A stretch of DNA of 64,000 bases. It comes from Xiheimicrobium sp033763395. GTDB lineage: Bacteria; Myxococcota; Myxococcia; Myxococcales; Myxococcaceae. Shown in pieces: positions 50,455-61,012 of the stretch. The stretch is from the NCBI GenBank assembly GCA_033763395.1, contig JANRKQ010000225.1, positions 10,558 to 74,557 on the forward strand, given 5' to 3'. Each line of letters starts with the position of its first letter. Position 1 is the first letter of the stretch. Under the pieces are notes generated by a model, which saw nothing but the letters and a program-made list of their open reading frames with translations, did no database searches and was not told where the DNA came from. Made by a program: the position numbers and the translations under genes.

Positions 50455-52100
50455 GGCAGGCGGGTCCGGAAGGCGTCGCTGGAGACGAGGGCCACCAGCA
50501 GGTCGGGAATGTTGCCGCCCGAGGCCTCGAAGCGGGCCGAGAGCTTCTCGAGCTCGACCTCGTCCTCCGCGGTCTCCTGTCGGCCGAAGGCGAAGCGGTA
50601 CCACTGCCGCGCCGCGCACGCGCGCACGCGTGGGCTCCTGGCGATCTTCTTCACCAGCGTCACCGGGTCGTCGACCGGGCCGTCGAGATCGCTCCCGGTG
50701 GTGACGGTGACGCGGGTGTCGATGGGCTGCCCGTCGTCGAGGTCGGTCGTGCGCCACGCGCCCACCGCGTCGTAGCGCTCGAACACCAGTCCGATGGGAT
50801 CGATCAGCCGGTGGCAGCCTGCGCAGGCGGGGTCGCTCGTGTGCTGCTCGACGAGCTGGCGGCGTGTCTTCTGGCCCGTGGGGTCGACGCCGATGGGGCT
50901 GATGTCGACGCCGGGGGGCGGGCTCCCCAGCGGGAGACAGAGCAGGTTGGTGACGACGAAGAGGCCACGGTGCACGGGCGACGTCGTCTTCGGGTTCGCC
51001 TGCGCCGCCAGCCAGGCGGGCTGGGTGAGCAGGCCGGCGCGCTGCGTGGGGTCGAGGCCGACCGGCAGACCCGGGGCGAAGCGGGCAGGCGGGTCGATGC
51101 CGTACACTCGCAGCGAGGGCTCCCGCGCCAACGTGAAGGACGCCGAGAGGAGCGTCTCGAGCCGGCCGTCGCTGCGGCGAATCACCGTGTCGACGAAGTC
51201 GAGCGTCTCGGCCTTGAGCGCGTCGCGCGTGGCCTGGGTGAAGAAGGGGTAGCGGCGCGAGTCCTTCTCGAGCGTGTCGAGGCCGCCGAGCCCCAGCCAC
51301 TCGAGGTGGAAGCGGCCGAGCTGCGCGGTGGCCCGCTCGTCCTTCAGGAGGCGCCAGGCCTGCACGGCGACGCCGTCGGCGGTGTCGAGCTCGCCACGCT
51401 CCGCGGCGTCGAGGAGTACGTCGTCGGGCCCCTGGTTCCAGAGGAAGAACGACAGCCGGGTGGCGAGCCCGAAGCCGGTGAGGCGCAGCCGGCCGTTGGT
51501 GAGGGGCTCCCCCGGCTCGACGAGGTAGAGGAACGACGGCGACGAGAGGATGGCCTCGATGCCCAGCGCGAGGCCTCCGCCGAGCCCGCCGCTGCCCGCC
51601 GCGCCCTGCCGGTACAGCGCCGTCAGCGCGGCGTTCTCGCCGTCGTCGAGCGACCGCCTCCAGGCCCGGCGCGCGAGCTGCTGGAGCGCGCTGGTGCCGC
51701 AGAACTCGTCACCGCGGAAGCGGTTGCAGCCAGCGACCAGCTTGTTCACGTCAGCGGTCGTCGCGGTGGCGCGCGCGGCGACATCCTGCGCGGCGGTCGA
51801 GTAGAGGTCGACCTGCAGCGGGGCAACGGGTTGGCGCACGTTCGTGAGGAACGGGCCGGCCGTCTCGTCAGCGGGAAAGCGCAAGGCCGGCGTCTCTGTC
51901 CACCCATGGGTGGGGAACAACGCGAGCACGCTGCGGTGGTACTGCTGCCGAGTCAGCCGCCGCAGCGGCGCTGGCACCGTGGCGCCCGAGGGCGCGAGCA
52001 CGTCGGGCGTGGCGCCGAGGCGAACGGGTGGTTGCTCCGGGGAGGGGGCACACCGACACGCGACCACCACCACCCCTGCGACGACGAGCCATCGAACCAT
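50451..52100 (-). CDS. DUF1592/DUF1588 cytochrome-like lipoprotein
   Basis: A 549-residue protein starting at ATG 52100 with a signal peptide and a C-R-C-A near its end, probably lipid-modified. DUF1587/1592/1588/1585 segments appear in order: L-R-R-L-T-R-Q-Q-Y, then A-R-R-A-W-R-R-S-L, F-L-Y-L-V-E-P-G, R-L-S-F-F-L-W-N and W-L-G-L-G-G. Near residue 415, C-A-G-C-H is a c-type heme motif followed by D-P-I-G-L-V-F-E-R-Y-D-A-V-G. F-A-F-G-R appears in the last part. The protein probably carries a heme in the periplasm or at the surface and works with DUF1552. The reaction is unknown. Confidence 0.88.
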   Translation of the reverse strand: MVRWLVVAGVVVVACRCAPSPEQPPVRLGATPDVLAPSGATVPAPLRRLTRQQYHRSVLALFPTHGWTETPALRFPADETAGPFLTNVRQPVAPLQVDLYSTAAQDVAARATATTADVNKLVAGCNRFRGDEFCGTSALQQLARRAWRRSLDDGENAALTALYRQGAAGSGGLGGGLALGIEAILSSPSFLYLVEPGEPLTNGRLRLTGFGLATRLSFFLWNQGPDDVLLDAAERGELDTADGVAVQAWRLLKDERATAQLGRFHLEWLGLGGLDTLEKDSRRYPFFTQATRDALKAETLDFVDTVIRRSDGRLETLLSASFTLAREPSLRVYGIDPPARFAPGLPVGLDPTQRAGLLTQPAWLAAQANPKTTSPVHRGLFVVTNLLCLPLGSPPPGVDISPIGVDPTGQKTRRQLVEQHTSDPACAGCHRLIDPIGLVFERYDAVGAWRTTDLDDGQPIDTRVTVTTGSDLDGPVDDPVTLVKKIARSPRVRACAARQWYRFAFGRQETAEDEVELEKLSARFEASGGNIPDLLVALVSSDAFRTRLP

Positions 52101-52227
52101 GGGCGAGCACATCGCAAGGTCCGTACCCGCGGCCGGGGCGAGCGATCAGCCCGAAACTCCGAGACATGGACAGCGTCGGCGCGAGGGGGTGCAACCTGGG
52201 TCGCAGAACCGCGGTCGCGATGGCCGG

Positions 52228-53813
52228 CTACAGCCGCTTCACGTTGACCGTGGCGGTCGCCGTGTCGTGCGGCGATGCCTCGGCCGACGGGGTGGCCATG
52301 AACGCGTTGGCCTCGGGGCTCTCGGTGCGCGCCCGGGCGACGAGCTCGGACAACTGTCGACGGCCCAGCGACCGATCGGTGAGCTCCGGCGGGAGAGCAT
52401 CGAGACGGCGGAGCACCGCTTCGGCCCGCTCGAGCCGCGCCGCCGGGTCGCGCACCAGCAGCGCCAACACGAGGCCTTCGATCGCCTCGGGGACGTCGGG
52501 GCGCTCCGCAGTGAGCGACGGAATGGGCGCCTCGAGGCACGCCCGGTACAGCGCGACGTCATCGGGCCCGGAGAACGGCCGCTTGAGGGCCAACAGCTCG
52601 AAGGCCGTCACGCCCAGCGCCCAGAGATCCGCCCGCGTGTCGTACGGCTCACCGAGCAGCTGCTCCGGAGCGCTATACCCCACCTTGCCGCGCAGCATGC
52701 CGGCCTCGGTGAGCTGCTCCTTGCCCGCGGCGCGCGCCACGCCGAAGTCGTTGAGCTTCACTTCGCCCAGCCGCGACACGAGGACGTTGGGCGGGTTCAC
52801 GTCGCGGTGCACGAGGTCGAGCGGCGTGCCGGTGGGCGAGGTGCGGGTGTGGATGTAGTCGAGCGCGTGCGCGAGCTGATCGAGCACGAAGATGACGGCG
52901 GGCAGGGGCAGCGGCGTCGCGCTCCGTCGCGCCTGGGCGAGGAGCCGGCTGAGCGGCACTCCATCGACGTACTCCATCGCGATGAACCACGAGTCCTGGT
53001 CGGCGCCGAAGTCGAGCACCTGCACCACGTTCGGGTGGGCGAGCGCCGCGCCGAGCTCGGCCTCACGGCGGAACAGCGCGATGCTCTCGGGCTTCTCGGC
53101 GTACGACGGCAGAATGCGCTTCACCGCGACCTTGCGCTCGAAGCCGCCCTCGGGGCTGTAGGTGGCCAGGAAGACCTCGGCCATACCGCCCGCGCCCAGC
53201 CGCTCGCCGAGAATGTACTTTCCAACGAGGTCCTTCTTGCGGGCGGCGTGCACCAGCGCGCGCAGCCGCGTCACCAGCGTCGACCCGACCATGCCGATGC
53301 CCAGCGGCATCAGCGCAGTGAGGAAGATGGGCGGGAACGAGAGGTCGACCGTCAACAGCCGGCGCACGATGCTCGCCGTCGCCATCGCCGCGGTCACCCA
53401 GATGATGCGGCGCGACAGGGACAGCATCGACAGCACGACGAGCGCGCTCGGAATCGCCACGGCCGTCGGCAGGCCGTGCCAGGGCTGCGGCAGCTTGTCG
53501 GCCTGCACGGCCTGGATGAAGGCGATCATCGGCACGTCGACGAGCGCCACGGCGAGCGTGCCCCACCGGCCGAGCGCGGGCACGAAGCGCGTGACGGCGT
53601 AGAGCGCGGCGCTGATGGCGGTGAAGACCACCGCGCCCCACAGCGTCGGCGCCAGGGCCGGGTTGCGGAAGTCCGACAGCAGCATGATGACCATCGCGAG
53701 GCCCGCGAGGCCGACCCGAATCTGGGCCATGCGCAGCGCGGCGCCCCGTTGCTCCTCTTCGAGCACCTTCTCGAGGTTCGCTTTCACCGCGGCGTTGACG
53801 TCGGCCCGCGTGC

Positions 53814-53817
<4 letters not shown>
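52228..53817 (-). CDS. Ser/Thr kinase with N-terminal six-helix membrane domain
   Basis: A 529-residue kinase. Unusually, the membrane part comes first: about six hydrophobic helices in residues ~30-185, with short loops. The kinase domain (about 200-470) has G-A-G-G-M-A-E-V-F, A-V-K-R-I, catalytic H-R-D-V-N-P-P-N and N-D-F-G-V-A-R, complete for activity. The H-R-D-V-N variant is common in myxobacterial kinases. The last ~60 residues are unstructured. It starts in an ATGA overlap with the next kinase, so the two are made together. The membrane domain may sense a small ligand. Confidence 0.92.
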
Positions 53818-55406
<1,589 letters not shown>

Positions 55407-55443
55407 GACGGCGCGGCCCTCCCGCGACGCATGTCAGCACGCG

Positions 55444-56379
55444 TCAGCGAAGCCGCCAACCACCACGTCTGCCGGCGACGCGCGCGGCCTCGAGGAGCGC
55501 CGACACCATGGGCGTCTCATCGGCCTTGCCGCTCGCCGCCAGCGCGTAGGCCGTGCCGTGATCGGGCGAGGTGCGGGGCAGGGGCAGGCCCAGCGTCACG
55601 TTGACGGTGTGCACGAAGTCGAGCGTCTTGGTGGCCACCAGGCCCTGGTCGTGGAACATCGCGAGCGCCACGTCGAAGCCCACCCGGTGCGCGAAGAGGC
55701 CGTCGGCGCCGTGGGGGCCCGTCACGGTGAGGCCCTTGCGACGCGCGGCCTGCATCGCGGGCACGATGACGTCGAGCTCTTCGCGCCCGAGCAGCCCGCC
55801 TTCCCCTGCGTGCGGGTTGAGCCCGCAGACCGCGATGGTGGGCCTTCGGCCGAGCACCGACGTGAGCCCCGCGTCGATGATGCCGAGCGTGCGCACCAGG
55901 CCCGTCACCGAGAGCGCCTTCGGCACCTTCGCGAGCGGCAGGTGGTTCGTCGCCAGCGCCACCGACAGGCGCGGGCCCTTCATCAACATCACCACCTCGG
56001 CGTCGAACGCCTCGGCGAGCACCTCGGTGTGGCCCACGAAGGGCACTCCCGCGCGGCTGATCTGCTCCTTCGACACGGGCGCCGTGCACAGCCCATCGAC
56101 CTCGCGCGCCTTGGCCGCCGTGATGAGCGCGTCGAAGGCCTCGAACTGGGCCCGCCCGCCGTGGCGCGAGGGGATGCCCGGCCGCCGGTGATGGTCGGCC
56201 AGCTTCGACACGCCGATGAACTCGACGGTGGCGGGGAAGCGGTGGCGGTCACCCTCGTCACCAAAGACGACGGGCGTGAGGGCGCGCCGAACCTGGGGGC
56301 GCCGGAGTGCCTTCGCCGTGACGAGCGGCCCGATGCCGCTGGGATCGCCGAGCGAGATGCCGATGCGCGGGAGGGCCAT
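55444..56379 (-). CDS. pdxA: 4-hydroxythreonine-4-phosphate dehydrogenase
   Basis: A 311-residue enzyme of pyridoxal phosphate synthesis that oxidises 4-phosphohydroxythreonine with NAD. Family motifs: G-D-P-S-G-I-G-P, a metal-ligand His in V-G-H-T-E, G-L-N-P-H-A-G-E-G-G and A-M-F-H-D-Q-G-L, then R-T-S-P-D-H-G-T-A-Y. It is slightly shorter than E. coli PdxA (329 residues). The gene follows a SurA-like gene by three bases, echoing the surA-pdxA order of enterobacteria. The remaining steps of the pathway are not in the window. Confidence 0.95.
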   Translation of the reverse strand: MALPRIGISLGDPSGIGPLVTAKALRRPQVRRALTPVVFGDEGDRHRFPATVEFIGVSKLADHHRRPGIPSRHGGRAQFEAFDALITAAKAREVDGLCTAPVSKEQISRAGVPFVGHTEVLAEAFDAEVVMLMKGPRLSVALATNHLPLAKVPKALSVTGLVRTLGIIDAGLTSVLGRRPTIAVCGLNPHAGEGGLLGREELDVIVPAMQAARRKGLTVTGPHGADGLFAHRVGFDVALAMFHDQGLVATKTLDFVHTVNVTLGLPLPRTSPDHGTAYALAASGKADETPMVSALLEAARVAGRRGGWRLR

Positions 56380-56382
56380 GGC

Positions 56383-57351
56383 TCAGATCTTGATGTCGAT
56401 GGTGGCGCCCGCGCGGAGCTCCTGCACGTATTGATCGGTGTACTTCTCGAGCTGCACGCGGGTCAGGCGGTCGCGCAGCACGTCGCGCACCTCGTCGAAG
56501 GGCTTCGGCGGGCTCGAGCGGCGCTCTTCGACCTTGATGACGTGCCAGCCGAACTTCGTGCGCACCGGCTCCGAGATGCCGCCGATGGGCATGCCGAAGG
56601 CGACCTTGTCGAACTCGGCCACCATCACGCCGCGCTTGAAGAAGCCCAGGTCGCCTCCATCGGAGGCCGACGGCCCCTCGCTCTTCGCCTTCGCGAGCGC
56701 GGCGAAGTCGACGCCCGCCTTCTTCGCCTCGTCCATCAGCTGCACGGCCTTGAGCCGGGCCTGCTCGACCTGCTCGGGCGTGGCCTTGGGCTGCACCTGC
56801 ACGAGGATATGGCGGGCCCGCACCTCGAAGTCCTGCGTCTCGTCGCGAGACAGCCGGGCGTACTCGGCCTTGAGGTCCTCGTCGGTCACCTTCACCTTCG
56901 AGCGCACCTTGAGGTTGACGAGCTTCAGCTTCGAGAGGTGCTTCTTCATGAACGAGCGGAAGGCCGGAATCGTGTAGCCCTCTTGCGCGAGGAGCTGCTC
57001 GAACTGAGCGCCCTCGACGTTGTTCTGGCGCTTGACGTCGTCGACGCCGAGATCGACCTCGGCCTCGGACACGTCGATGTTGAGCTCACGCACCTGGGCG
57101 TCCATCAGCTTTTCGCCGATGAGGCCGTCGAGCACCCGCTTGATGAGGACCGCGCGCAGCTCGCCGCGGCGGATCGGGTCGGGCTCGCCTCGGAGGCGTG
57201 CCAGCTCGGGCGCTGCGCGGGCCTCGACCTCGGACAGCGCGATGATGTCGGCGTTCACGACGGCCGCGATGCGATCGACGAGCTCGGCGCGCGCTGAGAG
57301 GGACAGGGCACAGAGGGCGAACAGGCTGAGACGAGTCACGGGCAGGCTCAT
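56383..57351 (-). CDS. SurA-like periplasmic peptidyl-prolyl isomerase
   Basis: A 322-residue chaperone. The signal peptide (ends S-A-R-A) is followed by a SurA N-terminal chaperone domain (V-D-R-I-A-A-V-V-N-A-D-I-I-A-L-S-E-V-E) and one parvulin PPIase domain (A-R-H-I-L-V-Q-V, G-G-D-L-G-F-F-K-R-G, F-G-W-H-V-I-K-V-E-E). SurA of E. coli has two parvulin domains; one is usual here. It should help fold outer-membrane proteins. ATG 57351 is used; an in-frame start four codons above is possible. It is third of three PPIases in the operon. Confidence 0.9.
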   Translation of the reverse strand: MSLPVTRLSLFALCALSLSARAELVDRIAAVVNADIIALSEVEARAAPELARLRGEPDPIRRGELRAVLIKRVLDGLIGEKLMDAQVRELNIDVSEAEVDLGVDDVKRQNNVEGAQFEQLLAQEGYTIPAFRSFMKKHLSKLKLVNLKVRSKVKVTDEDLKAEYARLSRDETQDFEVRARHILVQVQPKATPEQVEQARLKAVQLMDEAKKAGVDFAALAKAKSEGPSASDGGDLGFFKRGVMVAEFDKVAFGMPIGGISEPVRTKFGWHVIKVEERRSSPPKPFDEVRDVLRDRLTRVQLEKYTDQYVQELRAGATIDIKI

Positions 57352-57400
57352 ACTCGAAAGCACGAACGAGCACGCCCCCGAATGCCAGCCAGACCGCCAG

Positions 57401-58366
57401 TCAGGGCTCGGTGCCGCCGCCGCTCGACGGCCGGCCCGTGACGGCCAGCAGCACCGGCTCGTTCACCTTCACCTGGGCCTTGTCTCGCAGCGCTTTGACG
57501 TAGCTGGCCTGCCGCTCGCTCCGCAGGCCCGCCAGGAGCTTCTGTTCGATCGCGCTGCGCACCTCGGCGAGCTCGCGCTTGCGGGCCGGCTTCTTCTCGA
57601 TGAGCCGGAAGAGGTGAAAGCCGTAGTCCGTCGACACCACGTCGCTGGTGCCGCCCACCGACAGCCGGAAGATGGCGTCGTCGAAGGCCGGCGGCATCTC
57701 GCCCCGCTTGAAGAACCCCAGGTCGCCGCCCACCTTGCCGTCGGGCGAGAGCGAGTACTTGCGCGCCAGATCGCTGAACTTCTTGCCCTGCCACAACAGC
57801 TGCTGGAGCCGCTTCGCCTCGTCGAGGCCCTTCACCACGATCTGCTGGGCGTGCACCTGCTCCGGCTCCATCCACCCGTCGGGGTTCTCGTCGTAGGCGC
57901 GCCGAATCTGATCCTCGGTGACGGCGACGCGGGCGAAGACCTGCTCGGCGAGCAGCTTCTCGATGACGAGCTGATCGTGCGTGCGCCGCGCCAGCTCGGT
58001 GCGTGAGGTCTGGCTCTGGGCGAGCGCGGTGTCGAAGGTGCCGGCCGGGTACTCGCTGGTGAGGGCCAGCACGCGGCGGTCGACCTCGTCGGCGCTCACC
58101 TGCACCTGGGCGTCCTTCGCGGCCTGCAGCAGCACCTGCCGCTCCACCATCGTCTCGAGGAGCGCCTGCTTGAAGGGCTCGATCTGCTCGGGCGAGCGCG
58201 GCGCCGAGCCCTCCATGGCCTGCGACTCACGTGACAGCTCGCGCTCGAAGTCATTGCGGCTGATCACGTCGCCGTTCACCGTCGCCACCACGTTCTCGTC
58301 GACGGCGGGCTTCTGCTGCTGGGTGCAGCCGGTGATCAGCAGGACAACGAGGGTGAGGCGCCGCAT
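57401..58366 (-). CDS. PrsA-type parvulin lipoprotein
   Basis: A 321-residue PPIase lipoprotein (signal ends I-T-G-C). The N-terminal chaperone helix region has V-V-A-T-V-N-G-D-V-I-S-R-N-D-F. The parvulin domain has V-H-A-Q-Q-I-V-V, G-G-D-L-G-F-F-K-R-G-E-M-P and Y-G-F-H-L-F-R-L. A GTG at 58420 overlaps the gene upstream (GTGA) and is an alternative start, but it would place 18 extra residues before the signal peptide. It probably folds secreted or outer-membrane proteins from the inner face of the envelope. Confidence 0.88.
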   Translation of the reverse strand: MRRLTLVVLLITGCTQQQKPAVDENVVATVNGDVISRNDFERELSRESQAMEGSAPRSPEQIEPFKQALLETMVERQVLLQAAKDAQVQVSADEVDRRVLALTSEYPAGTFDTALAQSQTSRTELARRTHDQLVIEKLLAEQVFARVAVTEDQIRRAYDENPDGWMEPEQVHAQQIVVKGLDEAKRLQQLLWQGKKFSDLARKYSLSPDGKVGGDLGFFKRGEMPPAFDDAIFRLSVGGTSDVVSTDYGFHLFRLIEKKPARKRELAEVRSAIEQKLLAGLRSERQASYVKALRDKAQVKVNEPVLLAVTGRPSSGGGTEP

Positions 58367-58416
58367 GGACGACGCTCGCCCTACCAGAGGCAGCTGACAG
58401 GGTCGAGGCGTGCGGA

Positions 58417-59400
58417 TCACTTCTCCGGCGGCGCGGGGTTCGGCGCAGGCACGAAGCCCGGCTGCGGGCCCTTCGCTTCGGCGGTGGGCGCCTTCGGATC
58501 GACGACGACCTTCGACAGGGCCTCGTCGGACACCTCGTAGCGCGCGTCGGCTTTGAGCTTCTCGAGGAGCGCGCGGTAGCGCTCCTGGCGCGTCTCGTTC
58601 AGGAGCAGCTGCTTGATCGAGGCGCTGGCCTGCTCCAGCGACAGGTTGAGCGCCTGCTGGCGGCCCTGCAGCTTCACGACGTGCAGCGCCTTGGCCGTCT
58701 CGACCAGCGCGGGCGCGACGTCACCGACCCGCTCGAGCGCGCTCGCGGCCTGGGTGAGCTCGGGCCCCAGCTTCGCGGTGAGCTCGTCGTCCGACAGAAA
58801 GCGCAGGTCGCCATCGAGAGCCTTCGTGCCGGGATCCTCCGAGTGCTCGCGGGCCAGCTTGCCGAAGGCCGCGTAGTCCATCGGCGCCAGAGCCCTGGCC
58901 TGCGCCAGCACCCCTTCGGCCTGCGCGCGGTGCTCCTTCGAGAACGCGATGTGCGAGAGCCGCGTCATGGCGGGCTTCACGTAGTCGTCGCGGTGCCCGT
59001 CGTAGTACTGCTTCACCTGCGCGTCGGAGATCGCCTGCGTCTTCTCGTCGAGCTCCTGCTTGAGCAGCTCCTGCACCATCACGCGCTTGGCGGCCTCGAC
59101 GACGTCGGGATCGGTGTGGAGGCCACGGCGCACCGCCTCCTGGGCCAGCAGCTCGAAGCGGGCGAGTCCCTCGACGTAGTCGCGGCGCTGCTCGAGCGTC
59201 TGGTAGCGCGCGCGGGCGTACGGGTTCATCTCGGAGAAGCGCTGGTTGAGCTCGGCGACGGTGATGCGATCGGCCCCGAACGAGGCGGCGACGGGCCCTT
59301 GAGCGGTGCCAGCGGGCGGAACGCGGGCGAAGTCGACGGTGGTGCCCGGCCCGGCCTGCTTGCACCCTGCGAGGACGAGGAAGACGAAGAGACGGCGCAT
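58417..59400 (-). CDS. Parvulin-like PPIase lipoprotein (divergent)
   Basis: A 327-residue lipoprotein (signal ends L-A-G-C). It has the N-terminal V-A-E-L-N-Q-R-F chaperone region and a parvulin-like part, L-S-H-I-A-F-S-K, with D-L-R-F-L-S-D-D-E-L in place of G-D-L-G-x-F and V-V-K-L-Q-G-R near the end. The divergence in the central motif suggests that it may act as a chaperone more than an isomerase. Its ATG overlaps the acyl-CoA dehydrogenase stop (TGATG). It is the first of three related genes. Confidence 0.82.
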   Translation of the reverse strand: MRRLFVFLVLAGCKQAGPGTTVDFARVPPAGTAQGPVAASFGADRITVAELNQRFSEMNPYARARYQTLEQRRDYVEGLARFELLAQEAVRRGLHTDPDVVEAAKRVMVQELLKQELDEKTQAISDAQVKQYYDGHRDDYVKPAMTRLSHIAFSKEHRAQAEGVLAQARALAPMDYAAFGKLAREHSEDPGTKALDGDLRFLSDDELTAKLGPELTQAASALERVGDVAPALVETAKALHVVKLQGRQQALNLSLEQASASIKQLLLNETRQERYRALLEKLKADARYEVSDEALSKVVVDPKAPTAEAKGPQPGFVPAPNPAPPEK

Positions 59401-60593
59401 CAGACGAGCACCTCGAGGCGGCCGAGCAGCCAGTCACGCGCGATGGTGATGAGGTGCACCTCGTCGGGGCCGTCGGCGATGCGGGCGGCCCGGGCGCTCC
59501 GGTACCACCGGCCGAAGGGCACGTCGTCGGAGTACCCGAGCCCGCCGTGCATCTGAATGGCGTCGTCGAGCACCTGGCAGAGCAGCCGCGCCACGTGCGT
59601 CTTCGCCATCGACGAGTAGGGCTTGGCCTCGCGGTGCTGGCCCTTCTCCAGCATCCACGCGGCGTGGAGGGTCATCAGGTTGCCCGCGTGAATGCCCATG
59701 ACGTTGCGCGCGATGAAGTCCTGGATGAGCTGGTGCCGCGCGAGCTCCTTGCCGAAGCTGACGCGCTCGGTGACGTACTTCTTGCAGAGCTCGAGCGTGC
59801 GCTCCGCCAGGCCCAGCCAGCGCATGCAGTGCGTCAGCCGCGCGGGCACCAGCCGCACCTGCGCCAACTTGAAACCCTCGCCGACCTGCCCGAGCACGGC
59901 CTCGGGGCCCACCTTCACTGCCTCGAAGGCCATCTCGCCCTCGTGGTGATCGAGCACCTGATCGCCCAGCGTTGGCACGTCGCGCACGTGGGTGACGCCG
60001 GGCGCCTTGCGATCGACGAGGAACATCGTGGCGCCGGTCTTCGGGTCGTCGGAGGTGCGGGCCATGACGATGCAGAACGACGCGTTGCGCGCGCCAGTCG
60101 AGTACCACTTGCGGCCGGTGATCTCCCAGCCGCCGGGCACCTCTTTCGCGACCGTGCGCAGGTTCGTCGGGTCGGCCCCGGCGCCAGGCGCGGGCTCGGT
60201 CATGCAAAAGGCGCTCGTCACCTCGGCGCGCACGAGGGGTCCGAGGTAGCGCTCCTTGAGCTCGGGGCTGGCCGCCATCAGGAGCAGGTCCATGTTCCCC
60301 TGATCGGGCGCGTCGCAGTTGAAGACCTTCGCGCCGATGGGGCTGCGACCCATCTCGCGGAAGAGCGCGCACATGCCCATGGGGCCGAGGCCCAGGCCGC
60401 CGAGCGACGGCGGCAGGTGCGGCACCCACAGCCCGTCGGCGCGCGCCTTCGCCTGCAGCGCCTTCAGCGTGTCGCGACGGCCGTCGCGATCTTCAGCGAA
60501 GACGGCCGCCTCGGCGGGGATGATGTGAGTGTCGACGAACTCGCGCACGCGGGCGCGGGTGGCGGAGAGCTGGTCGGAGAGCAGGAAGTCCAT
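59400..60593 (-). CDS. Acyl-CoA dehydrogenase (ACAD10/11-like)
   Basis: A 397-residue flavoenzyme. Family motifs include C-M-T-E-P-A-P-G-A-G-A-D and W-Y-S-T-G-A (FAD and substrate contacts), V-S-F-G-K-E-L-A-R-H-Q and Q-M-H-G-G-L-G-Y-S-D-D near the FAD tail, and R-I-A-D-G-P-D-E-V-H. The last lies where some acyl-CoA dehydrogenases keep their catalytic acid; the Asp is typical of the ACAD10/11 group. The gene order with DUF6285 and an APH-type phosphotransferase upstream is the conserved ACAD10-like set, probably for 4-hydroxy acids or similar. Confidence 0.92.
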   Translation of the reverse strand: MDFLLSDQLSATRARVREFVDTHIIPAEAAVFAEDRDGRRDTLKALQAKARADGLWVPHLPPSLGGLGLGPMGMCALFREMGRSPIGAKVFNCDAPDQGNMDLLLMAASPELKERYLGPLVRAEVTSAFCMTEPAPGAGADPTNLRTVAKEVPGGWEITGRKWYSTGARNASFCIVMARTSDDPKTGATMFLVDRKAPGVTHVRDVPTLGDQVLDHHEGEMAFEAVKVGPEAVLGQVGEGFKLAQVRLVPARLTHCMRWLGLAERTLELCKKYVTERVSFGKELARHQLIQDFIARNVMGIHAGNLMTLHAAWMLEKGQHREAKPYSSMAKTHVARLLCQVLDDAIQMHGGLGYSDDVPFGRWYRSARAARIADGPDEVHLITIARDWLLGRLEVLV

Positions 60594-60594
60594 G

Positions 60595-61011
60595 TCAGGT
60601 TCCGTAGGTGAGATCGAACCGCGGGTTGGTGACCTCGAGGGTCTCCTTCGCGGTGGTGAAGAGGTGCTCGAGCACGTGCGCCTGAGCCTCGGGGGAGAGG
60701 GTTTCAGCCTCGAGCTTCGCGGCGAGCGCGCGGTTGAGCTGCTCCAGCGCGTGGAGGCGCGTGGCGCGATCGACCGAGTCGAGCGGCAGCGCGCTGGCCT
60801 CGGCGGGCAGCAGGCGGCGCAGGCGCGCGGCCTCGGCGTCGAAGCGGGTCGCCTCGGTGCGCAGTTCGTTGGCGATGACCGAGGCGAGGTTCGCGGCGAT
60901 GAGCGCGCGGAACTGGAGCGCCTTGTCGGCCTCGAGCTTCGGGCTCACCTCTCCGAGGAGGAACTGGGCCACGGCGTCGAGCAGGGTGGGGTGGTCGGGG
61001 CGGTGTTGCAT
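60595..61011 (-). CDS. DUF6285-type protein
   Basis: A 138-residue helical protein of the family that usually sits between an APH-type kinase and an acyl-CoA dehydrogenase. It starts with M-Q-H-R-P-D-H-P-T-L-L-D-A-V-A-Q-F-L and ends with N-P-R-F-D-L-T-Y-G-T; both ends are family-like. It has no membrane segment or catalytic motif. The gaps to its neighbours are one base on each side, so it is part of a tight three-gene unit. It is probably a small accessory of the kinase-dehydrogenase pathway; the mechanism is not known. Confidence 0.83.
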   Translation of the reverse strand: MQHRPDHPTLLDAVAQFLLGEVSPKLEADKALQFRALIAANLASVIANELRTEATRFDAEAARLRRLLPAEASALPLDSVDRATRLHALEQLNRALAAKLEAETLSPEAQAHVLEHLFTTAKETLEVTNPRFDLTYGT

Positions 61012-61012
61012 G

